From: Hyphomicrobiales bacterium
Lineage (GTDB): Bacteria; Pseudomonadota; Alphaproteobacteria; Rhizobiales; Devosiaceae
Assembly: GCA_015487985.1 (NCBI GenBank)
Contig: WFOP01000197.1
Span: 1-11,417 of the forward strand
Direction: 5' to 3'
Length of the DNA: 11,417 nt
In this document: one piece after another, positions 1 through 7,126 of the stretch
Layout of the letters: every line of letters begins with the position of its first letter
How positions within the stretch are numbered: the first letter of the stretch is position 1
Notes under the pieces: generated by a model
The model's database searches: none
What the model saw: only the letters and a program-made list of their open reading frames with translations
Told to the model about the DNA's origin: nothing
Program-made: the position numbers and the translations under genes

Positions 1-6
1 GCATTC

Positions 7-1449
7 ATGTCGGCGCAAAAGACCAAAATACCAGCGGGTTCCCCGACAAAAAAACCGCTTGCCTCCGGTAACTCCGGCAATAAAGCGGGTGCCCCTGCCC
101 AGATGTCATGGGAGGCATCTCCTCCTGCGAAAAAATCCAACTTTGGTTTTTTCAGCGTTTTTTTTCGCATAATTGTGGCGGTTTTGATTGTTGCGGGTGC
201 AGCCCTTGTGGCACGGGGGATGATTGAAAGTCGCCCCGAACCCGTGGAGCGAAAAGCGTTTGAGCGCAGTTTTACGGTATCAGTTGTGGACGCTGAACTG
301 ACAACCCACACCCCCAACATTTCAGCCTATGGTGAAATAGGCGCTGCCCAAACCCTCAATATCCGCGCGCCCGCTGCGGGCGACGTTATTTATGTTGCGC
401 CAAATTTGCGGGCCGGGGGTCTGTTGCAGGCGGGGCAGGTTTTGGTGAAGGTGGACCCTTTTGATTATGAACTTTCATTGTCTGATGCCAAAACAGCCCT
501 TGAGGATGCGCGTTCCGCACTGGCTGAAGCTGAGGAGCAGTTGCGCATTCAGCAGCTAAATGTCGATTATGCGCAAAATTCGCTTGAATTGGCCCAAACC
601 GACCTCACCCGCGCCAAAGCCCTCTTTGATGCTGGCTCCCTCACCTCCCAACAACTGGAGGCCCGCGAGTTGATCGTTTCCCAGCGTGATCAGTCTTTAC
701 GTCAGGCCCAAAGCAACATTGTGCTGCAGGAGGCAATGATCAGCCGCCGTACGACGGCAATTGAAACCGCTGCCCGAAACGTTGAACGGGCCACCCGCGC
801 CCTGGCGGAAACCACCATTTCTACGCCCTATGATGCCGTGGTCATTTCTTCCAATGTTGTGCCCGGCGCCACTTTTTCTCAAGGCGAAGCGGTGGCCAGC
901 GTATATCAGGCAGATGCGCTGGAGGTCCGCTTTACCCTGTCTGAATTGCAATATGGGCAATTGCTCGCTAGCGGCCTGATCGGGCGGGAAGTTGAAGTAG
1001 TGTGGGAAATCCAACCCACCCCCATTGTGCTCAAGGGGGCCATTAGCCGCATTGGCGCGCAGGTAAACGCCACCCTTGGCGGCATCGAAATATTTGCAAC
1101 CCTGCAAAGTTCTCCCGATGCCACCATTTGGCCGGGTACTTTTGTCTCAGTGAACCTGCCCGGGATTTCCTATGAAGATGCGCTAAGAATTCCAGAGACG
1201 GCGCTTTATGCGGATGGGAATTTTTATGTGGTGGAGAATAAACGCATGAAAAGTGTCCCGGCGCAAATTCTCGCCAGAGATGGTGAAAATGTTATCGTTC
1301 AGGCCCCGGTTTCTCCCGGTGATCGGATAATTACCACCCGGCTGGCTCAGGCGGGCGAGGGGGTTCTGGTTAGCATTGAGGGGGAAGAGCCGACAGGTGA
1401 AGACATTGAGCAGCCTTCAGGCGTTCACGGCACCAGGCCAGCGGGTTAG
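7..1449 (+). CDS. RND efflux periplasmic adaptor (HlyD/AcrA family)
   Basis: Membrane-fusion subunit that would couple the inner-membrane RND pump encoded next door to an outer-membrane channel. The 480-residue product has a Pro/Lys/Gly-rich cytoplasmic tail (about 1-48) and one membrane anchor (about 49-70). It then has the first half of the lipoyl/barrel-sandwich domain (about 115-150, with AAGDVIYVAPNLRAG and QAGQVLVKVDP). A long Ala/Gln/Glu-rich coiled-coil hairpin follows (about 155-262), then the second lipoyl half (about 268-303, ISTPYDAVVISS...PGATF), then beta-barrel and membrane-proximal regions. The anchor is a signal-anchor with no lipobox Cys, unlike lipoprotein adaptors such as AcrA. 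The frame is open to the left edge and no ribosome binding site is visible, so the true start could lie upstream. It ends 5 nt before the permease reading frame, so the two are clearly one operon. The family is certain. The substrate cannot be read from sequence. Confidence 0.93.
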   Translation: MSAQKTKIPAGSPTKKPLASGNSGNKAGAPAQMSWEASPPAKKSNFGFFSVFFRIIVAVLIVAGAALVARGMIESRPEPVERKAFERSFTVSVVDAELTTHTPNISAYGEIGAAQTLNIRAPAAGDVIYVAPNLRAGGLLQAGQVLVKVDPFDYELSLSDAKTALEDARSALAEAEEQLRIQQLNVDYAQNSLELAQTDLTRAKALFDAGSLTSQQLEARELIVSQRDQSLRQAQSNIVLQEAMISRRTTAIETAARNVERATRALAETTISTPYDAVVISSNVVPGATFSQGEAVASVYQADALEVRFTLSELQYGQLLASGLIGREVEVVWEIQPTPIVLKGAISRIGAQVNATLGGIEIFATLQSSPDATIWPGTFVSVNLPGISYEDALRIPETALYADGNFYVVENKRMKSVPAQILARDGENVIVQAPVSPGDRIITTRLAQAGEGVLVSIEGEEPTGEDIEQPSGVHGTRPAG

Positions 1450-1460
1450 AGGCCATGACA

Positions 1461-4400
1461 ATGGAGGCTGAAAAACATCCCGTTGCCAAAAAACGCATCA
1501 AAGGCGTTCTGGCCGCGTTTGTGCAGCATCGCAATGCGGCAAACCTGCTGATGCTGTTGCTGGTTATGTTTGGCCTTTGGGGTGCCACTAAGTTGCAAAA
1601 GCAGCTTTTTCCGACTTTGGATATTCGTCAGGTTGTGGTTTCTGTTGTCTGGACCGGGGCCAGCGCTCAGGATATTGAAAAAAACATTCTTCAGGTGATC
1701 GAGCCTTCAGTGCGATTTCTGGACGGGGTGACACAAATGTCCTCCACTGCCCGCGAAGGCAGTGGCTCGATTATGCTCTCCTTTGTCCGCAATACCGATA
1801 TGCAGGCGGCAGAGGATAGCGTCAAGGCGGCGGTGGATGCGGTGCAAAACCTGCCCACCAGCGCTGAAACCCCGGAGGTGACGCAGCTCAAATTTTTTGA
1901 TCCCGTTGCCTCCATTGGTATTTCCGGCCCGTTTCCCGAACAGACCCTGCGCCGGTTTGCCCGCGAAATTCGCGATGGTCTTTTGGACGTCGGTTTGGAC
2001 AAGGTGAGCTTTGAGGGATATCGCGAGCGCGAAATCACGATCACCGTCGATGATGCAAAACTGCGCCAGTTTGACCTGACCCTTGATGATCTGTCGCGTG
2101 CGCTTCGCCCCGGTCTGTTTGATCGCCCCTCGGGGTCTCTTGATGGCGCATTGCAGGCGCAAATCAGAGCCGTTGCCAAGGAGCTGAGCGTTGCCCAGAT
2201 TGCCCAAACCAGCATTAAAAGTCTTGCCAGCGGCGAGAATCTGACATTTGGCGATGTTGCAACAATTTCAGATACATTTGATAGGGATACCTCGCTGGGA
2301 TTTATGCGGGGAGAGCCGGCAATTTCTCTTTCCGTTGCCCGCGCCGTTACATCTGATACGGTGGAGTCCTTTAATAAAATCATGGCCTATGTGGAAAAAG
2401 TTCGCCCCACACTGCCCGCCAGCCTGAATATTCAGGTGTTTGATGCGCCGGCCGAACTGGTTAATGACCGCCTGGCGCTTTTGGTGAAAAACGGTTTGAC
2501 GGGCATGGTTTTAGTGCTGGTCATTCTTTTCATATTTTTGGAAATGCGCATTGCGATCTGGGTTGCGGTGGGGATTCCGGTTTCAATTCTGGCCACTCTT
2601 GGGGTCATGTACCTTACCGGGCAGTCCCTGAACATGATTTCAATGTTTGCCCTGTTGATGACCCTTGGCATCATTGTTGATGATGCGATTGTGGTGGGGG
2701 AGCATGTTGCCACCCGTTATGCAATGGGGGATTCAAGACAGCAGGCCGCCATTACCGGGGCCGGGCGCATGGCCATCCCCGTGATCGCCGCCAGTCTGAC
2801 CACAATGGCCGCATTCGGGCCAATACTTCTGGTGGGGGATGTGGTGGGTCAGATCATGGCCGCCCTGCCATTGGTTGTGGTGGCGGTTCTCATCGCCTCC
2901 GGCATCGAATGCTTTTTTATCTTGCCCGGACATCTTTCCCACTCTTTGCCGGCACAAAGAAAACCGCCAAGCCGATTTCGCGAAGGTTTTGACAGGGGAT
3001 TTGCCTATTTTCGGGAAAATATTTTTGGTGTGATTTCGGCCCTGTCCTATCGCTGGCGATATGCAACGGTCGCCATCGCCTTGGCGGTTACTCTGCTTGG
3101 CGGCGCACTTCTGGCATCGGGAAAACTGGGATTTGAGTTTTTCCCCACCGCCGAAGGTGAACAATTCAATGTGTATGCTTCTTTTCAACCCGGCACACCT
3201 GATGGGCAGATGGCGGTGATTTTTCGCCAGATGGAGGAGGTAATTAACGAGGCAGAAGCCGAATTGGCCCCTGATGATGAAAATCTGGTTGTCACAACTT
3301 ATGCGGACCTGGACAGCGCCAATAATCGCGCGTCCATTGATGTCTACCTTACGCCTTCAGAAACCCGCACCGTGCGCACTTCTGCCATTACGCAAGCCGT
3401 GCGTGATCGCCTGCCCAACATTGCGGGCGTGGAAAATATCGGGGTGCGCGAAGCTCAAACCGGCCCGGGCGGCCGGGCTATCGAGGTGGAGTTTTCAGGG
3501 GCTGAAACAGAAATACTCAAGCAGGCCTCAGAAAAATTGCAGTCAATTCTTGGTGGATTTGCCGGGGTCACGTCAATATCGGACACCTTGCAATACGGGG
3601 ACCCTGAACTGACGATGGAGCTGACCCCCCATGGCACTGCTCTGGGTTTTACCCTTGAAATGCTGGGGGTGCAGATTAGAGACGCGTTTGAGGGCAGGGT
3701 TGTGGAAACACTGGCAACGGCGGATGAAGAAATCACGGTGCGCCTGCAACATCACCTGAGATCAACCGGCTCTTCCGCCTTGCGTGAATTGTGGGTGCGC
3801 TCGGCCCAGGGTGCCTTTGTTCCCCTGACCTCGGTCGTAACGTTTGACGAGCGACGCAGCTTTTCCAGAATTTTGCGCGAAGAGGGAAAATCAACGGTGA
3901 CCGTGCGCGCCGATGTGGAAGACGACAGTGTAACGGGGGCTGATGTCATAGCCCGTCTGGAATCGGACTATCTGCCAGAGTTAACCGCTCAATTTGGTGT
4001 TGTTTACAAGCTTGGCGGTACTGCCGCTGAAACCAACGAGGCTTTTGCCGACCTGCAAATCGGTGCGTTTGTTGCGTTGGGGGTCATGTATATAATTATT
4101 GCCTGGACCTTTGCTTCTTATGCCGCGCCGCTGGCTGTTATGCTCATTATTCCTTTTGGTATCGTGGGGGCCATTTGGGGCCACTATTGGCTTGGCTATG
4201 ATCTGACGATGATTTCGCTGATGGGCCTGCTTGGCCTTGCCGGAATTCTGGTCAATGATTCCATCGTGCTGATTTCGCGCCTGAACGAGCGCCTTGAAAT
4301 GGGCGAAAGCCTGCGCGCCGCCTCCAATGGTGCGGCAAAAGATCGTCTGCGGGCGGTTCTTTTGACTTCTTTGACTACAATCGGGGGGCTTATCCCGCTC

Positions 4401-4634
4401 CTGTTCGAAAAAAGCCTGCAGGCCCAGTTTTTAATTCCCATGGCGGTGACAATGATATTTGGTCTGGGGCTGGCCACGGCACTGGTATTGTTTCTTGTGC
4501 CGGCATTTCTGGCAATCGGGGCAGATATTGGCGCCTTTTTGCGCTGGGTGTTCATGACCCCCAATGCTTCTTCGTTCCGCCAATTGCTGGCCGGCGAACA
4601 CCATGAAAAACCGATTGAGAAATATTTGAATTAA
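1461..4634 (+). CDS. RND efflux transporter permease (AcrB-like)
   Basis: Proton-driven inner-membrane exporter of about 1,057 residues, the usual length for the hydrophobe/amphiphile RND class. It has a first membrane helix at about 25-45, a large periplasmic loop, a helix block ending in the TM4 signature GIIVDDAIVVGE, a second periplasmic loop, and a C-terminal helix block with GLAGILVNDSIVLISR. The TM4 Asp pair falls at residues 407-408 when counted from ATG 1461, the same numbers as the proton-relay Asp pair of E. coli AcrB. In TM10 the position of the AcrB lysine (K940) is Asn, followed by Asp (VND). From memory, this variant is common in RND subfamilies other than AcrB. ATG 1455 is also in frame, but the AGAGG at 1448-1452 lies only 2 nt before it and 8 nt before ATG 1461, so 1461 is preferred. 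The adaptor is immediately upstream. No outer-membrane factor is in the window. Substrate unknown. Confidence 0.95.
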   Translation: MEAEKHPVAKKRIKGVLAAFVQHRNAANLLMLLLVMFGLWGATKLQKQLFPTLDIRQVVVSVVWTGASAQDIEKNILQVIEPSVRFLDGVTQMSSTAREGSGSIMLSFVRNTDMQAAEDSVKAAVDAVQNLPTSAETPEVTQLKFFDPVASIGISGPFPEQTLRRFAREIRDGLLDVGLDKVSFEGYREREITITVDDAKLRQFDLTLDDLSRALRPGLFDRPSGSLDGALQAQIRAVAKELSVAQIAQTSIKSLASGENLTFGDVATISDTFDRDTSLGFMRGEPAISLSVARAVTSDTVESFNKIMAYVEKVRPTLPASLNIQVFDAPAELVNDRLALLVKNGLTGMVLVLVILFIFLEMRIAIWVAVGIPVSILATLGVMYLTGQSLNMISMFALLMTLGIIVDDAIVVGEHVATRYAMGDSRQQAAITGAGRMAIPVIAASLTTMAAFGPILLVGDVVGQIMAALPLVVVAVLIASGIECFFILPGHLSHSLPAQRKPPSRFREGFDRGFAYFRENIFGVISALSYRWRYATVAIALAVTLLGGALLASGKLGFEFFPTAEGEQFNVYASFQPGTPDGQMAVIFRQMEEVINEAEAELAPDDENLVVTTYADLDSANNRASIDVYLTPSETRTVRTSAITQAVRDRLPNIAGVENIGVREAQTGPGGRAIEVEFSGAETEILKQASEKLQSILGGFAGVTSISDTLQYGDPELTMELTPHGTALGFTLEMLGVQIRDAFEGRVVETLATADEEITVRLQHHLRSTGSSALRELWVRSAQGAFVPLTSVVTFDERRSFSRILREEGKSTVTVRADVEDDSVTGADVIARLESDYLPELTAQFGVVYKLGGTAAETNEAFADLQIGAFVALGVMYIIIAWTFASYAAPLAVMLIIPFGIVGAIWGHYWLGYDLTMISLMGLLGLAGILVNDSIVLISRLNERLEMGESLRAASNGAAKDRLRAVLLTSLTTIGGLIPLLFEKSLQAQFLIPMAVTMIFGLGLATALVLFLVPAFLAIGADIGAFLRWVFMTPNASSFRQLLAGEHHEKPIEKYLN

Positions 4635-4661
4635 CCGGCAAAATTTACGGTTTTTTCAAAT
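4624..4661 (+). terminator. Hairpin terminator overlapping the permease stop codon
   Basis: The sequence ATTTGAA-tt-AACCG, a 10-nt loop, then CGGTT-tt-TTCAAAT forms a 12-bp stem interrupted by one symmetrical 2x2 T/T mismatch. Six consecutive T residues (4651-4656) lie in the 3' arm. The TAA stop of the permease (4632-4634) sits inside the 5' arm. The core AACCG/CGGTT stem followed by the T-tract has the form of a Rho-independent terminator for the efflux operon, and it separates it from the chemoreceptor genes. The near-symmetry means it could also act on minus-strand transcripts, although no gene enters from that side. Confidence 0.6.
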
Positions 4662-4732
4662 ATGCAGGCCCGGACGGCCAATTGAATAATCCAAATAAAG
4701 TCTTTTGCTGCCTGAAGGTTTAGCGTGTGTAA

Positions 4733-4761
4733 TCGACGATATACGCTGATTTACTTATGAT
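4733..4761 (+). promoter_or_regulatory. Candidate sigma-70 promoter for the PAS/chemoreceptor operon
   Basis: TCGACG (4733-4738, 4 of 6 matches to TTGACA) and TATGAT (4756-4761, 5 of 6 matches to TATAAT) are separated by exactly 17 nt, upstream of the PAS gene in the only intergenic region available. A small dyad, TAAC-CGCGC-GTTA (4761-4773), would cover the predicted start site near 4768 and could be an operator. This is a consensus match by eye only. A flagellar sigma-28 promoter would also be plausible for a chemotaxis gene, but I see no good match to one. Confidence 0.35.
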
Positions 4762-4820
4762 AACCGCGCGTTAACTGTATTTCGTTATGTTCGTCTCTCA
4801 ATTGGTGGGAGATGACATGT

Positions 4821-5333
4821 ATGCTTGAATTTGCAACGACTGAACGAAAACTGGCTCAAAATGAGCTGATCGTCAGCAAGACTAATCTTAAGGGGCACAT
4901 TACATATATCAATGATGTGTTCAGCGATATTTCAGATTTTCGTTTGAAAGATGTGCTGAACAAACCCCATTCCATGATCCGCCATGAAAACATGCCCAGA
5001 TGTGTGTTCCAGTTACTCTGGGAGCGTCTGCAGAGCGGGCGCGAAATATTTGCCTATGTGGTGAATGTCACGAAGGACAACGACTATTATTGGGTTTTTG
5101 CCCACGTTACCCCAAGTCGCAATGCGAAAGGGGAGATAACATCCTATCACTCCAATCGACGCGCGCCCTCACAAAAGGCCATTGAGAAAATTTCTGCTCT
5201 TTATGACATTTTGCTCAGGGAAGAAAAAAGCCATTCCAACCGCAAGGCGGGGCAAAAGGCAGGCTATGCAAAACTCCAGGAAATATTGAAAGAAAAAGGC
5301 GTCGATTATGATGAATTTATCCTCTCTCTCTAA
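4821..5333 (+). CDS. Aer-type PAS sensor protein (CetB-like, redox/energy taxis)
   Basis: Soluble 170-residue protein made of one PAS domain (about 16-115) and a charged, probably helical tail (about 118-170). It carries the hallmarks of the FAD-binding PAS of the aerotaxis receptor Aer: [11 protein letters not shown] (24-34), [12 protein letters not shown] (48-59), [13 protein letters not shown] (65-77), [18 protein letters not shown] (81-98) and a SNRRAPS segment near 111-117. No membrane helix and no signalling domain are present, so it must act through a partner, evidently the chemoreceptor whose start codon lies inside its 3' end (26-nt overlap). Campylobacter CetB is the closest known arrangement; there CetB works with membrane-bound CetA. 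The in-frame ATG 4812 touches the GGGAG at 4807-4811, whereas ATG 4821 lies 9 nt beyond it, so 4821 is chosen. FAD binding is inferred from family similarity, not shown. Confidence 0.85.
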   Translation: MLEFATTERKLAQNELIVSKTNLKGHITYINDVFSDISDFRLKDVLNKPHSMIRHENMPRCVFQLLWERLQSGREIFAYVVNVTKDNDYYWVFAHVTPSRNAKGEITSYHSNRRAPSQKAIEKISALYDILLREEKSHSNRKAGQKAGYAKLQEILKEKGVDYDEFILSL

Positions 5334-7011
5334 AATCGTGCTTTTTTCTCTTATTGCAGCAGGTGCCGCAGCGGGCACCTTGTGGCTGGCCTATACCGGC
5401 GCTGCCATGGATATGATAATGATCGCCGCCGCCGTTCAGGTTATGGCAATTCTTCTGGTTTTGTGGAATGCTTTTGCCGCCAAAAATTTCGTCAGAAAAG
5501 CCGGCGAAGTGTGCAAAGCCGTGCATCAGGGTGATTTTGACCAGCGTATAATTATGCCGGGTGCAAAGGGCGACGTTAAAAAAACCATCAATCAGATCAA
5601 CTCCATGATTGATATAAATGACGCCTTTGTGCGCGAAGCCTCTTTGGCTCTTACCGCGGCATCGGAAGGCAAGTTTTATCGCAAAATCCGCCCTGAAGGC
5701 ATGGCCGGGATGTTTTCCCATTCGGTTGAAAAAATCAACATGGCCATTGATGCAATGGCTGTGGCCGATTCTGCCAGAACAGACATAATCAATGCCCTCA
5801 GCAATGAAATCAGTGGAACCATCAAGGCCGCAATCGCCGGCGATTTCACCAAGAGAATGCATATGCAACGGGCCGAAGATGAGTTTTCGGCAATTGGCAA
5901 GCTGGTGAATGATCTGGTGGGGGTTGTGAATCGGGGTTTGAGCGAAACCGGGGAAGTGCTTGGAGCGCTTGCCAAAACGGATTTGAGCTACCGGGTTGAA
6001 GGCAATTATCAGGGCGCTTTTAACACATTGAAGAATGATACAAATGCGGTGGCGGACAAATTAGCCGAAGTCATCGGACAGTTGCGCACCACGTCGGGCG
6101 CATTGAAAACCGCAACCGGAGAGATTTTGGAAGGCGCCAACGATTTGAGCGAGCGCACCACCAAACAGGCCGCCACGGTGGAGGAAACTTCCGCTTCGGT
6201 TGAACAGCTTTCAACAACCGTGATGCAAAGTGCACAACAGGCGGATGAAGCAAGCGCGAAGTCTCTTGCCCTGGCAAAGACCGCCGAACAAACCGGTCAG
6301 GTTGTTAAAAAAGCCACGGAAGCCATGGAGCATATCACTTCGTCATCCGCAAAAATTTCCAATGTTATCGGGATGATTGACGACATCGCCTTTCAGACAA
6401 ATCTTCTGGCGCTCAACGCATCGGTGGAGGCGGCGCGGGCCGGTGAAGCAGGTAAGGGGTTTGCGGTGGTGGCCGTTGAAGTCAGGCGTTTGGCCCAGTC
6501 GGCAGCAGAGGCTTCCGGTGAGGTTAAAACCCTGATTGAACAAAGTGCAAACGAGGTGGGAAAAGGCTCGGTTTTTGTTACCGAGGCGGCTGAAAAGCTC
6601 ACCAGTATGATCGAGGTCATTCAGGAAAATTCCGTTGTCATGCAGAATATTGCCGGCAAGTCCCGCGAACAGGCTTCCTCAATTGATGAGGTTAACGTGG
6701 CGGTTCGTCAGATGGATGAAATGACACAACACAATGCTGCACTTGTGGAAGAAACCAATGCAGCGATCGAGCAGACCGACAGTCAGGTGGTTGAGCTGGA
6801 CGGTATCGTTGATGTGTTCAAAATTTCTGCAACCCCTGAAGAATTGGCGGCACGCAAAAAGGCCAAAGAGGTTCCCAAGCACAATTTTGATCGCCGGGCC
6901 ACCGACAAGCCTGGGAAAAAGCCAGCCCCAGCTTTTGCCAAACCTCCACAAACTACGCCGGTTGAGCAAGAAAGCATGAACGAAGTTGAACCTGTGGTCA
7001 GGCGGGCGTGA
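5308..7011 (+). CDS. Methyl-accepting chemotaxis protein with minimal periplasmic loop and HAMP array (CetA-like)
   Basis: Chemoreceptor of 567 residues that would control the CheA kinase through CheW. Two hydrophobic helices (about 9-30 and 34-54) are separated by only a few residues, so there is no periplasmic ligand domain. The motif G-[DKT]-[FL]-x-x-[RK]-[IMV] or a close variant recurs at residues 75, 121, 178 and about 224, which suggests four consecutive HAMP-type modules. The signalling hairpin follows: [10 protein letters not shown] (291-300), a probable methylation region, and then the invariant tip [20 protein letters not shown] (357-376), continuing into [13 protein letters not shown]. 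The tail is Pro/Lys-rich and lacks a CheR-docking pentapeptide of the NWETF type. ATG 5308 (a second ATG is at 5311) has a weak AAGG about 8 nt upstream and lies inside the PAS gene, so translation is probably coupled. The input most likely comes from the PAS partner or from membrane redox state. Confidence 0.92.
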   Translation: MMNLSSLSKIVLFSLIAAGAAAGTLWLAYTGAAMDMIMIAAAVQVMAILLVLWNAFAAKNFVRKAGEVCKAVHQGDFDQRIIMPGAKGDVKKTINQINSMIDINDAFVREASLALTAASEGKFYRKIRPEGMAGMFSHSVEKINMAIDAMAVADSARTDIINALSNEISGTIKAAIAGDFTKRMHMQRAEDEFSAIGKLVNDLVGVVNRGLSETGEVLGALAKTDLSYRVEGNYQGAFNTLKNDTNAVADKLAEVIGQLRTTSGALKTATGEILEGANDLSERTTKQAATVEETSASVEQLSTTVMQSAQQADEASAKSLALAKTAEQTGQVVKKATEAMEHITSSSAKISNVIGMIDDIAFQTNLLALNASVEAARAGEAGKGFAVVAVEVRRLAQSAAEASGEVKTLIEQSANEVGKGSVFVTEAAEKLTSMIEVIQENSVVMQNIAGKSREQASSIDEVNVAVRQMDEMTQHNAALVEETNAAIEQTDSQVVELDGIVDVFKISATPEELAARKKAKEVPKHNFDRRATDKPGKKPAPAFAKPPQTTPVEQESMNEVEPVVRRA

Positions 7012-7029
7012 AGGCTGCCTGCCGCCTTT
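7010..7029 (+). terminator. Weak hairpin at the end of the chemoreceptor gene
   Basis: AAGGC (7011-7015) and GCCTT (7024-7028) form a 5-bp stem with an 8-nt loop directly after the stop codon, followed by only two further pyrimidines. It could end the chemotaxis transcript, but the T-tract is too short for a confident intrinsic terminator. Confidence 0.25.
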
Positions 7030-7060
7030 CATTGATGTTTGATTTCGCGCTGTGCCTCAA

Positions 7061-7080
7061 AACGGATTTTTGGTTCCGTT
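7061..7080 (-). terminator. Candidate terminator of the LuxR/hydrolase gene
   Basis: AACGGA (7061-7066) and TCCGTT (7075-7080) form a perfect 6-bp inverted repeat with an 8-nt loop, in the tail-to-tail gap between the chemoreceptor and the minus-strand regulator. Read on the minus strand, the second arm ends in TTTT, which suits termination of the regulator transcript about 50 nt after its stop codon. The T-run is short, so confidence is limited. Confidence 0.35.
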
Positions 7081-7126
7081 GAATGACCTGCTCTGGTGAG
7101 TTCTCTGGAAATTAGCCAGTGGGTGT

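Noticed and set aside
1691-2383. Minus-strand open frame of 230 codons inside the permease gene.
   Set aside because: Its product is Ser/Arg-rich with no domain, it lies fully antisense to a well-conserved RND gene, and it has no supporting ribosome binding site. It is a shadow frame.
5290-5333. Possible programmed or accidental frameshift joining the PAS and chemoreceptor genes into one Aer-like chain.
   Set aside because: A +1 shift would be needed, the A-rich stretch near 5293-5297 is not a standard slippery site for that direction, and the receptor has its own ATG and membrane helix at the start. Two overlapping genes explain the data better.
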